NCBI GenBank assembly: GCA_036365515.1
Contig: CM070873.1
Span: forward strand, 264,196,075-264,260,074
Origin: Torymus aiolomorphi
Lineage: Eukaryota; Arthropoda; Insecta; Hymenoptera; Torymidae
Direction: 5' to 3'
Length of the DNA: 64,000 nucleotides
Numbering within the stretch: position 1 is the stretch's first letter; every line of letters starts with the position of its first letter. The translations under genes and the position numbers were made by a program. The notes beneath the pieces are model-generated. The model had not been told where the DNA came from. It did not search any database and was given only the letters and a program-made list of their open reading frames with translations. Below are positions 39,300-49,848 of the stretch, one piece after another.

Positions 39300-39360
39300 T
39301 TATTATTCCTGAAGAGGGACATGTTAAAAATGTCCGAAACGTCGAACTAAATAATGGTGT
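39300..39360 (+). ncRNA. Hammerhead-ribozyme-like motif (retroelement tail)
   Basis: The core word CTGAAGA (39309-39315, matching CUGANGA) is followed by a 6-bp stem GGACAT / ATGTCC with a 7-nt loop, then GAAACGTC (39336-39343), which holds the GAAA core and a GUC cleavage triplet. ATTATTC before the core can pair with the G and AATAAT after it as helix I with an internal loop. Helix III would be only the self-complementary ACGT, as in paired (dimeric) hammerheads. Penelope-like retroelements are known to carry such motifs. No reverse transcriptase is seen nearby. Confidence 0.5.
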
Positions 39361-39488
39361 TATTTTATTATTGCTACTTCCTATAATAAATAATTAACAC
39401 TATACTGGTAGTAAATTTGGCCATTAGCTTCAAGATTGACGAATTAAATCTTTTATCCATTTCACAAATTAAAGCAATATAAATCACT

Positions 39489-39662
39489 TGTATACCCGAT
39501 GGGCCGCATTGATTCTGACAATGCATACCCCGTTAGTGACTGTCACACATAATATTTAAATCGTTAACATACCTCGAAAATGATATGAACATTCAAAAGG
39601 TTATGTGTGAATGCCACTAACAGGACATGCATTGCTAGAATCAATGTCCATCGGGTGTACCT
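39489..39662. repeat. Inverted repeat (MITE-like)
   Basis: The left arm (about 39489-39552) has TACCCGATGGGCC and TTGATTCT. The right arm (about 39599-39662) has AGAATCAATG and CATCGGGTGTA. The arms are about 60 bp with a 45-bp centre. Confidence 0.6.
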
Positions 39663-40722
39663 TGATTATCAGAAGTGATAGTTCTTGTTGTAAATATAGG
39701 TTAATGACTTTGAATATGTTGACAAAACCTCTAAAACAATCTATTAATAAAGTCTACAGTTGCCTAGTTACCAACTCAGAATCAATGGTTAAATGTCCTT
39801 CTTTCGCCATCGAAAACAATGGCGAAACCACGTACTTTCCACCAGGGCATCAAGAAAAATGTTTTTTCTTATGATTGGCAATTGACTGGTCTTTACGCTT
39901 AGCTCTCTGAAAGTATTAAGCTGATTTTGATTTGTTCTGAGCCCAACAATCTTTTCTGTTAAGTTAAAATTTTTTTACTAAGGATTTTTTAAAATTTTAT
40001 TTTTTTGTTTTCTTATACTTTAAAGTTAATATTGCTCACATACATAATATTAATACATAACTAAAGCTAGGTAAAATTCTTCACAATTAGAAAACCAACT
40101 TTTTATCAGCTGCGCTAGTGATTATTCATAAAAACCTGATTTTTTTTGTAAGTAGGTTATTTTTTAAAAACACACAATTTGATTAAATTTGGAAGTCTCG
40201 ATTTTGACTATTTCTGGAATAACCATTTTTTGTTTCAGTGTATCCAGTGTAAATTATGTTTAACCGCTTTGAAGTTTTCATAAAAGGTAGTTTTTGCATG
40301 GGTTTGTTGGGCAAAAATATTTATTAATAATTTTTCGATATAGTTTAGTTTGTTTTATTATATCTTTTTTTTTTAATTCCTACTTTTCAGGAACAAATGA
40401 ATAATTAAATTTCATTAAATTAATGTATAATGTAAAGATTGTGTGCATGTAAAATTTCATTATGGTTCCATGATTAATTTTCAAAATTATCTCTGAAATA
40501 AAAGTTTAATGTATTTTCTGAAAATTCTTTTTATTTGAAAAATCTTTACTATTATTGTGTTATTATTAGTATTATTCTTATTATTATATTACTATGTTCG
40601 TCGAATTTTATAAACAGGCATCAATAAACGTGTAATTCGCTGTGCAAGTCCTTACTCCTTATAGGATTTAGTACCTTTTTATATAATGTAGCATTTGATA
40701 TAATGTCTATCAGGTCTAGACG
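39663..40722. other. AT-rich spacer, no gene recognised
   Basis: A short frame at 39611-39874 encodes no domain I recognise, and the rest is AT-rich. Nothing is supported. Confidence 0.3.
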
Positions 40723-41006
40723 CAAAAAAAAATCGCTGACAATTCATTGGCACGTGAGTTCCTCAAATTTTTTTTCTGGTTCCTTTTATTAATTTTCAAT
40801 TCCTATAATTAATCTTCTTATGCAAAAATTCTCCTATTAAGATTCTTTATAAAATTATTATAAGAAATATAAATTCGGTAATCAGACGTCCAAGCTGACC
40901 AAGACGATTCAGATCATCAAGTGCTGCAAGCTGTAACGAAAGCTCTTAGACGCCCGAAAAAAAATTCGGCGCAGCTCCTACTCTCGAGGTTTACGGGGAG
41001 TGCTGA

Positions 41007-41493
41007 TTTGCGGTACTTATTCGTCTGGCTCCCGGCGTTCCCAGTGATGACGGTGGCTGCTGCAATATGCCGCCCTGGAGAATGTCGTCCCTTTCATTGT
41101 GTTTACTGGTTGATGATGATATTCCTCAGAGACAGGAAGGCAGCGTGTCGACGGTGAGAACAAATTTCGTAAACCCTTTCTCGTTCCTAACCTCTCTGAT
41201 AGGTAAGCTGATGGTACTTTCTCTTGTTGCAGGTATCTGGCGACGAGAGTAGTGTAAACGATGGGCACTGCTGCAGAATCTTTCTTGAGTGTGGTGATGT
41301 TGCTTGGCTCATTTATTTATTAGTCATATGTGGTTTTCAGATACTCAACTTTCCATGTATGTGTTTAACTCTTATACTAGTGGCTCTGTGTACAGTTAAT
41401 CTGCTGCTGGTGCCTTCAGCGACTCTCAAGATGGAGGTGTTTTCAGCAATGAAACAACAAGTGAAGGTTCCACCAGTCTTTCCCCTCTAATTA
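41007..41493 (+). other. Possible two-exon transcript of unknown function
   Basis: A GC-richer segment ends GTCGACG|GTGAGA at 41153, and a pyrimidine tract CTCTTGTTGCAG ends at 41232, giving a 79-bp intron with good borders. Splicing joins two open frames in phase 0: ATG 41067 (MPPWRMSSLSLCLLVDDDIP) to a second exon ending CCTCTAA at about 41490, for roughly 115 residues. The second part has two hydrophobic stretches (WLIYLLVICGF and LTLILVALCTVNLLLV), so it could be a small membrane protein, but no family is recognised and a non-coding RNA is equally likely. Confidence 0.3.
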
Positions 41494-41625
41494 TTAGAGG
41501 TAGCTGGTGCAGCGAGAATGGTGAACAACAACCATTGCTACAGTATTTTCTTTTATATGGTAATGTTTTTTGGGTCATCTATTCATTAGTCATATGTGGT
41601 TTCTAGGTGCTCAACTCTCCTCGCT
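41300..41625. repeat. Two direct copies, 263 bp apart
   Basis: TTAGTCATATGTGGTTT with its surroundings occurs at about 41308-41356 and 41571-41619 as roughly 50-bp copies. This suggests a partial internal duplication of the transcript-like region. Confidence 0.6.
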
Positions 41626-42479
41626 TGTCTCCTAGATCAGTGACTGATATATTCATGTGTTTTGTTCATTCCTACGGTGAGGCAGTCCTTGAGATTGAGA
41701 CACACATGTTGGTTTCTATAGTATTTTCCTCTCAGATGGCTATTAGATAATTCTGAGCGGACTGGCATCCATGGAGTAGTGCCCGCCCTGGGCCATCCAG
41801 CCTTATTTTGCAGCTTCCCCAGCTCTACAATGATCTTCAAGTGTTAGTGCTTTAGAATGTAAGGGGATAGATAATTAGGAACTGAGGGATATCATAAAAG
41901 TGCTGTGTGTGTGGTTAGATGCGATACAGGTAAGCAGTTGTCGCTGGTCATATTAGCTCATCTAGTTAATTTCTAAGTTCAATAATAACTCATTTCAAGG
42001 TATCTATTGTATATATGAGTCTTGCCTATTTAATAGTTTTCATTTTAATTCTTTATACATATTGAACTTTACTATACTACAAAATCTATAACACATACAT
42101 TACACTAGAGTTTTTTTTTTGTAATATGATATTACTTTAACATGTACTTTCATAATATTAGACAATTTTGATTCTCTTAGTTCAATCGCTTAGGTTCTGT
42201 GAACATAATTAACAGGTTAAGCTGTGTAATTTTATATGAAATTTCTATTTGTTATCAAAACAGTAAGATAATATAATTATAGATTTTTAACAACGCAATT
42301 TTTAAACATTTTTCTAATTTTGATTTTACTATATACTAAGTTCTCTAGATCATGATAAAAAATTGTAAGTTTTGACAGCTTTTATGTAACAGTTTTTGTT
42401 AGTTATTGTTTTAGTTTTTTTATTGGTATTTAAACGATATTTATATCCTTTGTATTTAAGAGTTCTATTGGAAATCAAT

Positions 42480-43205
42480 TCTTTGTACGATAAGCAAAAA
42501 TTGTCTATTTTATGTATATTTTGGCGTTTAAAATCGTTTTTATAGATTTAACTCGTCAAGTATTTATTTTACATGAAAATCTTAAATGGGAAAAAGTTTT
42601 GTTTAACTATTATCTATAACTTATGTATTGAATATTTTTGTGTCAAATTAAATACTGTCAAGTTACAGTCGAAAATCGTCCATTTTATGTGTATTTTTTG
42701 GCGTTTAAAATAGTTTTTATAAGTCTAATTCGTCAGGAGTTAATTTTACAAAAAAATGTTAAGTGGGAAAAAGTTTATTTCTATATTATCTACAACTTTT
42801 GTATTTAACATTTTTGTGAAAAATCAAATCCTGACAAGTTATAGCCGAAAATCGTCCATTTTATGTGTATTTTGGCGTTTAAAATCGTTTTTATTAGTCT
42901 AACTCGTCAGGAGTTGATTTTACAAAAAAATGTTAAATGGTAAATAGTTTTATTTCAATATTATCTACAACTTTTGATATAATATTTTTGTGAAAAATCA
43001 ACTCCTGACAAGTTATAGCCGAAAATCGTCCATTTTATGTGTATTTTGGCGTTTAAAATCGTTTTCATAAGTCTAACTCGTCAGGAGTTGATTTTACAAA
43101 AAAACGTTAAATGGGAAAAAGTTTTATTTCAATATTATCTACAACTTTTGTATTTAACATTTTTGTGTAAAATCAAATCCTGAGAAGTTATAGCCGAAAA
43201 CCATT
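42480..43205. repeat. Tandem array, four units of about 176 bp
   Basis: The word ATTTTATGTGTATTTT (with small changes) recurs at about 42506, 42682, 42858 and 43032, giving periods of 176, 176 and 174. Each unit holds GGCGTTTAAAATCGTTTTTA and an inverted pair CGTCAGGAGTTGATTTTAC / ATCAACTCCTGACAAG. The first unit is the most diverged and the fifth start (43202) breaks down. It is a satellite-like or element-internal array. Confidence 0.9.
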
Positions 43206-44430
43206 CATTTTTGACCATTTTTTGCCGTTTTTCGCAGTTATCTTGGCAAATATTTCTCCTACAAAAGTGTTCAACATAAAAAAGGTGTATTTTAATTAGT
43301 TTTAGTAGGTAGATCTTACATATTAGCTTAAAATTAATTTTTCTAGACATAAGGGTTAAAAATCGATTTTTTGCAATTTTTCTTTGTGCTGGCATTTTGA
43401 AAATTTTCTATCGATCGTTCTCGCTAGAGAGCCAGAACTTAGGTGTAATTAGACGAGTATTTTTCCGGAATCTCGAAGGAATCGGTCGAAAATTCATTAA
43501 GATAATCGAGCAACATGCGTACATACGGGCGTACAGACATACATACATCACAGAAAACGCTTTAAACGCACTCATTCTGAGTGAAAAATGGTTTTTACAC
43601 ATAAATTTTTCAGTATTTGAATTCTTACAATTCTCACTCTGGTGAAATTATAAGGCTCTCCCGAGTAGCGGTCGTGCCTAAAAAGCGGACTTGTGAACAC
43701 ATAAGAGCCGCAAAAAATTGCTCTAACAACTCTGCATTAGCCTTACAAAAACATCAAAATTTTAGACAAAGAACCAAATTTTTACAAACGCTCTTTCTCG
43801 GAGATGCTAAATATCTACTTCCACAGTAATACTCTCAATCGTATAGAAGACACACAATTCCTAAAAAACTCTTACAAAAAAACAATAGACTTGGTAAAAA
43901 AGTTTTGCAATTTGTCTCAAATGTGTATTTGCGTATGTTCGGTTGCACTCCTCCCCCTTGTCCTCACACACGGCGTAGATTCGTTCGATTGTATCCGGGG
44001 AGCATGTGTTGGTGAAGAGCGTGGAGCGATGTCTGTATGTCGCTCCGCTCACTTCTTTCAATCGTGTTCTCCTGATCCATTCTAGCGAGAGCCCTGACTA
44101 TGTCTCCCACTTTGTCTCCTTCCCCCTCTCTTTTCCTATCCTTTACAAAATTACTTATATGAATTCGCTATCTCTCGTTCAGTGTTGCTCCTGCAAGTTT
44201 ACGTAACCAACGTTCTTGTGGCGGCAATGAAGGTGAGACGAAAGGAAGGAAGTAAGTCTTTTGTAGTTTTTTATTTATTTTTGAACAATAATTTTATTTT
44301 TGATATGGCTTAATTGGGTGTTTTTCTAAAAATTTCATTCTAGCACTTTGGTCCAACAGATCATACAAAAATGTTCCTCGTGCGATGAAAATTTCGACCT
44401 TAACGATACCAAACGGTAGAATTTAACTTT
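43206..44430. other. Spacer with no supported gene
   Basis: Several short open frames occur on both strands but none shows a domain or splice structure. The 43480-43600 part contains TACATACGG-type short repeats. It may belong to a decayed retroelement. Confidence 0.3.
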
Positions 44431-44524
44431 ATATGATAACAAAAAAAAAAAAAAAAAAAAAATTTCCTCGAACTAAGTTAACATTCTTTTATATTTTTTA
44501 TATTTTATTATATTAAATAATTAA

Positions 44525-44580
44525 TTGTAGCCCTGAAGAGGAGAGTAACATTCACTCTCGAAACGTCGGTATAAATAAAG
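44525..44580 (+). ncRNA. Second hammerhead-ribozyme-like motif
   Basis: CTGAAGA (44533-44539) is followed by stem GAGAGT / ACTCTC with loop AACATTC, then GAAACGTC (44560-44567) and GGTATAAATAAAG. The layout matches the copy at 39300-39360, with a different stem sequence that keeps pairing; this supports a structured RNA. CC before the core pairs with GG after it. A run of about 20 A lies upstream (44442-44461). Confidence 0.5.
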
Positions 44581-44665
44581 TATTTAGCCTAATATCTCGT
44601 TCGTTGAGGTCCATTACTTTAACTAGTACATTACTACGAACGTCTCTCCAAATTATAATCCGTAT

Positions 44666-44752
44666 ATATAGTTAACCAAGATGGTGCAGCTTAGCCCTGT
44701 GTATTTAAATGGGGCTGCTGGCTAATTCGTGCCATCTTGGCTAGCTATAGAT
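44666..44752. repeat. Inverted repeat hairpin
   Basis: TATAGTTAACCAAGATGG at the left and CCATCTTGGCTAGCTATA at the right, with inner GCAGCTTAGCCC / GGGGCTGCTGGC pairing, make a strong stem. Confidence 0.65.
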
Positions 44753-45655
44753 ATATTTTAGTATGTATTTTAGTTAGCTATATGTACGAATGTCAAATCT
44801 CAATATAGTTAACAAACGTTTCTAAGACGTTCCTACAACGTAACCTTGCACCCAAGTCGGACATAAATATTGCAACGAGGTACAATGAAGGTATAAAGTT
44901 AATGAAATTGTCGATCATTCAAAAAACATGTATTTTTTATGAATAACTAAAGACGGTATTAATTTAAGTAAAATTAAAAATATTCCCGTATGTAATACAA
45001 TTTGATATGTGGTATAGGCAATATATATGTGAAATTTCATAAAGAATATATAATTTGATGTAAAGATTATTTAGTAATTTTATAAGGTTTTAAATATAAT
45101 ACAATCAATTATTTTATTTATTTTTCATACATAATTTAAATTTAAATTTAATTTAAATTTTCACACATAAATCATACCTATTATTTTATTCATATTTTAT
45201 ACACAATTTAAAAATTAATACTTTTTAATCTTCATAAATGAATTTAATTATAATTATGTCATAAATTGGTGCAAGAATTATTAATTTTGTTATTAAAAAT
45301 TAATTAAAGGAATCCGTAAATTAAGTTTGATTGCCACGTGCCAATGAATTTGCAGCGTTTCTCCATTTGTTTCTGAGAAAATAATATATTTTATAAAAAA
45401 GTAGATTTTCAGTTGTTGCGCGCTAAGAAAAAGAAAAATTATTTTATAAAAAAAGGAATTGATAAATTAGTTTGAGGAAGCTAAGTGCCAATGAATTGGC
45501 AGCGATTTTTTATATCTATGTTGTACAATCCAAATGCAAAATCCAAAGCTAATCGCAAAGTCATTAACTCTTTAAGGTATAACTTAGCTTTACGCAAAAA
45601 TGTAAGCATTGATAAATTACCACCTTCAAAATCTAAATTAAAAAACACTTAATTA

Positions 45656-45800
45656 CACTCAGAAAAACGATCCTCCTGTCTTGAAATAAAATTCCTCCCC
45701 AGAATCATCATCCTGGTACAGGAAGATTGATTTCCTGTTGTAAGATAATTCCTCCTTCCATAGAAAAATATCCTCTTGGCCTTATTTTTAGCGGAAAGAT
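45656..45800. mobile_element. Shortened copy of the TA-flanked MITE
   Basis: It begins CACTCAGAAAAACGATC after TTA, as in the 3680 and 46264 elements. It continues with segments from their left and right parts (TCCTCTTGGCC near 45768) but lacks the right terminus. It is an internally deleted, truncated copy. Confidence 0.65.
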
Positions 45801-45804
45801 GTCT

Positions 45805-45943
45805 TTGGCAGATTAGTGAATGGAATGAAGCAACATTTTCTCAGATTGTTTCAAAATAAGATTTGAAAGAACGTGGATGGCTGATCGAAAATGAAAATGT
45901 ATTGCCAGATTATTACGACGGATATTCAGCAATGGAATATTAA
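45805..45943 (+). pseudogene. Short orphan coding-like fragment
   Basis: A 27-codon piece reading DLKERGWLIENENV and ending DGYSAMEY before TAA lies between two MITE copies. Its composition is protein-like and different from the surrounding AT-rich DNA. The upstream in-frame sequence WNEATFSQIVSK is cut by a TAA. It could be the end of a decayed transposase or of a captured gene; the family is unknown. Confidence 0.3.
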
Positions 45944-46263
45944 GACATATCTTTTCAAGCAGTTTCAAGCAGCAATGATAAAATCGAAATTTTTTATTGT
46001 TAATTTAAAAAACAATGTTTTTTGGGGGTTTTTCAGCATTAATTAAATTGCACTAATGAACGAAATGTTACGTTCGATGGCTTACTCGATAGATTTTTTT
46101 AATATCTACAACTTTCAATTAGAACTTTTGTCTAGCCGACACATACTTAAAAAGATATAAGCGAAACTCCGTTTTTTGAACTTTGAGCATTATTTAAACA
46201 ATGAAAATAAACTATTTGCGGGCAGTACTTATATACATTACATTTCTGATATCGTTTACTATA

Positions 46264-46838
46264 CACTCAGAAAAACAATCCTCCGGATCCAAAATCAAAT
46301 TCCTCCCGAAAAAATCTTCCTGCAATAAAAAGGACTTCCTCCCGCGCGGTAGAATCGTAATTCGATTACAGCAACAGTGGTCTCGTGTTATAGGAGGTCA
46401 ATCCTCCTGCAGGAGGAGAATTTTACGTTTTATTACAAGAATATTATGTCAGTAATGGCGGAATGATATTTTGGGTCTTAGGTTCCCAAAACTCTATTTT
46501 ATAAATATCATTAAATTGCAGTGTAAGACAAGTTTTATTGATAACAGATGACACTAGGACTACTATATAAATATTTAAAATAACTAAAGTCTTTTTATTC
46601 CATTCACGTGTAATAATTTTATTTTTACAATTAAATTACAATTTTAATTATTTATTTATTATTTTTTTGTTAATAATTATTATATATACGGGAGGAATTC
46701 CTCTTATCGCGATGCGATATTGTACCAAGTGGATATTCATCCTTCCATAGAAAGATATTCTCTTGGCCCTATTTTTAACTGAAAATCCTCCTCCGCCAGG
46801 CAGATTCTCGTTGGTACAGGAAGATCGTTTTCTGAGTG
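46264..46838. mobile_element. TA-flanked MITE (copy 2)
   Basis: It starts CACTCAGAAAAACAATC after TA and ends GTTTTCTGAGTG before TA. It is about 575 bp and very similar along its length to 3680-4242, including the internal TATTTTGGG and CCTCCTGCAGGAGGAG words. There is no coding capacity. Same-family copies 42 kb apart show the element has been active in this genome. Confidence 0.85.
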
Positions 46839-47232
46839 TAGAAATCCGGTGAGTTATTGCTGTTAACAATTATGATTGTAAAAATGCTAGTTTTCCTGGA
46901 CTACTCAGAGCTAAAAATCTAGGGAAAAGTTGTGTGACGCAAGGAAAATGGGAAGCTTCCAACCAATGGCATCCCTCGTAGGATTATCCCAACGTCCAGA
47001 GGGTCCGCGCCGAGCAATTCAGCCGACCAGAGCAGCTCAGTTGCACTAGTGCTCAGTCGCCATTATCAAATCTACGCCAGTTGAATTATATACTCACGGT
47101 TGAAAGTACATTTCTGTCAAAATCAACAAAGTTCAATTAATTAATAAACTCCGAGTTGAAGTTAATTTCTTTCTCGTGTTAGGGTTTTTATTTAAACCTT
47201 CCCGTAATTCCATGCCCTTCAGCGCTGGGAGA

Positions 47233-47584
47233 ATGTACACCCATCCTTGATGGATTCTTGCCGAATGTGCCTGCTCAGTTTCAAAATCCTGCAATCTCAT
47301 TGGACAATTCGAGTGTAACCATTAACCTTAAATTGGAATCGGCCAACAGGATTCCAGAATTTTGAAACTGAGGAGGCACGTTCGGCAAGAGTCCCTTAAG
47401 GATGGGTGTACACCTGATGGACATTGATTCGCGTGGAACGTGCCCCCTCAGTTTCAAAATCCTACAATCCCATTAGCCAATTCGAGTGTAACCATTAACC
47501 TTACATTGGAATTGTCCAATGGGATTCTTGCATTTTAAAATTGAGGAGGCACGTTCCACGCGAATCACTGCCCACTGGGTGTAC
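47233..47584. repeat. Two adjacent foldback units, about 180 bp each
   Basis: Unit 1 (47233-47413) is bounded by TGTACACCCATCC and its inverse. Unit 2 (about 47414-47584) is bounded by TTCGCGTGGAACGTGCC and GGCACGTTCCACGCGAA. Both share inner arms around CAGTTTCAAAATCCT and TTCGAGTGTAACCATTAACC, so they are diverged copies of one family. Confidence 0.75.
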
Positions 47585-47618
47585 ATACTTAAGATAGTAT
47601 TGGCCGTACGGTCCCATT

Positions 47619-47803
47619 GCAATTGGAATATTATAAGCTTTAAAAATAAAAAATCAAAGCAAAATTGTAAACTCGGCACTATTTTTGTCAAAATCGTCAT
47701 TACGTTGAAATTAGTGCATTTTGACGATTTAAAAAAAAACTAGAGCCGAGTTTACAATTTTGCTTTGATTTTTTATTTTTAAAGCTTATAATATTCCAAT
47801 TGC
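47619..47803. repeat. Foldback element, 80-bp arms
   Basis: GCAATTGGAATATTATAAGC at the left pairs with its exact reverse complement at the right. The arms continue through TTTGATTTTTTATTTTTAAA and ACTCGGC, with a short centre near 47700. No coding content is seen. Confidence 0.8.
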
Positions 47804-47883
47804 AAATACATTGATCGTGAGAAATAAAAATTGTTCAATTGCTTTACATAATTATTTATCGTAGTTTTAACGTGAAAAACTAA

Positions 47884-47972
47884 GGGACAATGTACATAAG
47901 CGCTGTGCTGTGCTGCGCTGCACCTGCGCCGCGCCGTGCCTGCTCAGGTCGTGTCGTTCGGTTCCTATATTC
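47884..47972. mobile_element. Left terminus of a TTA-type element, partner unclear
   Basis: GGGACAATGTACATAAGCGC follows TAA and is very like the complete element ends at 49849 and 50228. It is followed by a degenerate GCTGTGCTGTGC / CTGCGCC run. The right end may be the CTTATGTAC at about 48950, interrupted by later insertions. Confidence 0.45.
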
Positions 47973-47975
47973 TTA

Positions 47976-48175
47976 CAGTGAATCCACATTACATGCCGTA
48001 TGCCGTATGCCGTCAGAAAAATAGTTGTTGTCCGAAATCTATATTTATAACTCTATGGTTACAATTCCTATAGGATTTACAACCATAGAGTTATAAATCC
48101 TATAGATTTCAGACAACAACTTTTTTTCTGACGGCATACGGCATACGGCATACGGCATGCAATGTGGATTCACTG
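47976..48175. mobile_element. Foldback element, TTA target duplication, 200 bp
   Basis: The ends are CAGTGAATCCACATT and AATGTGGATTCACTG, flanked by TTA on both sides (47973-47975 and 48176-48178). The arms contain the 7-8-bp tandem unit GCCGTAT and pair almost fully, with a small centre near 48060. A 3-bp TTA duplication fits PIF/Harbinger-type insertion. Confidence 0.85.
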
Positions 48176-48178
48176 TTA

Positions 48179-48786
48179 GAGCGAGTCCACATAAGTGAGG
48201 CACAGGCTTGTGCTTTTGTGCTTTTGTGCCAAGCGAAAAAAAATAGTAGTCCAACATCTAGCATACTCGTTACCCATTGCTGGAGATTAAGGGGGTGCCA
48301 TAGCCGTATCATTACCGACTGAGCAATTGGCACAGTTTCAAGCTTATTAAAAATAAAATACGTAGAATCACAAAAAATCAAGAGAACATCCTTCTGCGGT
48401 TTTGAACGTTCTATCATCCAGTAAAAGTTTGAAGTCGAAATATCAAGTGGTTTTTGCAAAAACTTTGAACAAAACAAAATTCGGTTTCGTTCAAAATTTT
48501 TGCAAAAACCATTTGATATTTCGACTTCAAATTTTTACTGGGTGATAGAACGTTCAAAACTACAGAAGGGTGTTCTCTTGATTTTTTGTGATTCTACGTA
48601 TTTTATTTTTAATAAGCTCGAAACTGTGTCAATTGCTCGGTCGGTGATGGTAGGACTATGCCACCCCGTTAACATATTGAACTTCTGCCATGGGTCATGA
48701 GCATGCTGGATATCGGACAACTAGTTTTTTTCGCTTGGTACAAAAGCACAAAAGCACAGGCCTGTGCCTCTTATGTGGACTCGCTT
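48179..48786. mobile_element. Foldback element, TTA target duplication, 608 bp
   Basis: The ends are GAGCGAGTCCACATAAG and CTTATGTGGACTCGCT, with TTA at 48176-48178 and 48787-48789. The arms are about 290 bp and nearly complementary, with the centre near 48482. It starts at the same TTA that closes the preceding element. A further left-end copy of the same terminus lies at 48837. Confidence 0.85.
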
Positions 48787-48965
48787 TTAGCTCTATTTTA
48801 CGAATCTTACCTACTTACTGCTATAAGAGCGAGTCCACATAAGAGGCACAAATCGTATAGAGTCTCTACGAGTACAAGAAAAACGAACAAGTGGAACGGA
48901 TTAACGGTATCAACGGCATGGAAGGCATGGCATGGTGTTATGTGAACAGTTCCTTATGTACGTTA

Positions 48966-49845
48966 CAGTGAATCCACATTGCGTGATGTGCCTCGTGTGC
49001 CGTGCGATTTGTGCCGTACCATAAAGAAGTTGTTGTTCGACATCTACAAAGTTTATTGGCACAGAGTAAAGCGGAATAGACCTACACTTTGTCAAAGGTT
49101 ATGTACAATGAAATCGGAGCAGAGTGGATGTCTGTTCTCTCTCTTTCTGCATTACTCTAATTATAATTATAATTAAATTAAATTATTGGTTCAAGAAAAA
49201 AAGTATCTTTGAATGGAATTTCCTTTGATGGATTAATAAATATTTTGTAAGTATTCAAGGCCCACCTGGAATTGGTAAAACAACAACTTTAATCATCGAT
49301 TTCGCAAAAAGGAAAAATAATTAAAATTAAAAAAAAAATAATTTATGTATAATGTAAAATATTTGACAGGTTTATCAGCTGATAACATTGTACTTAGTGC
49401 GTCTTGCTGATACCTTTGAGGCTTGGTCGTCCTACAAGAATTGCTAAAAGAGCACTGAAACATAAATTATTTTTTTTTTTTTAATTTGAATTATTTTTCC
49501 TTTTTGCGAAATCGATGATTAAAGTTGTTGTTTTACCAATTCCAGGTGGGCCTTGAATACTAGCAAAATATTTATTAATCCATCAAAGGAAATTCCATTC
49601 AAAGATATTTTTTTTCTTGCACCAATAATTTAATTCAATTATAATTATAATTAGAGTAATGCAGAAAGAGAGAGAACAGACATCCACTCTGCTCCCATTT
49701 CATTGCACATAACCTTTGACAAAGTCTAGGTCTATTCCACTTTACCCTGTGCCAATAAACTTTGTAGATGTCGAACAACATCTTCTTTATGGTACGGCAC
49801 AAATCGCACGGCACACGAGGCACAGCACGTAATGTGGATTCACTG
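48966..49845. mobile_element. Foldback element with helicase-like fragment, 880 bp
   Basis: The termini CAGTGAATCCACATTGCG and ...GGATTCACTG are flanked by TTA (48963-48965 and 49846-49848). The arms are about 380 bp. Each arm carries a segment whose translation contains IQGPPGIGKTTTLIIDF, a Walker-A P-loop typical of superfamily 1 helicases (plus-strand arm near 49255-49310, mirrored near 49500-49555). It also carries a segment encoding DIYKVYWHRVKRNRP. Stops and frameshifts surround them. This looks like host or element gene sequence captured inside a MITE. Confidence 0.8.
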
Positions 49846-49848
49846 TTA

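Larger units (their letters stand above)
40723..45512. mobile_element. Possible large composite bounded by inverted 40-bp ends
   Basis: AAAAATCGCTGACAATTC with TTGGCACGTGAG at 40728-40757 reappears as its reverse complement at about 45485-45512 (GTGCCAATGAATTGGCAGCG). A direct second copy lies at 45337-45361. Either the 4.8 kb is one large element carrying the transcript-like region and tandem array below, or these are separate MITE ends that happen to face each other. Confidence 0.3.
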
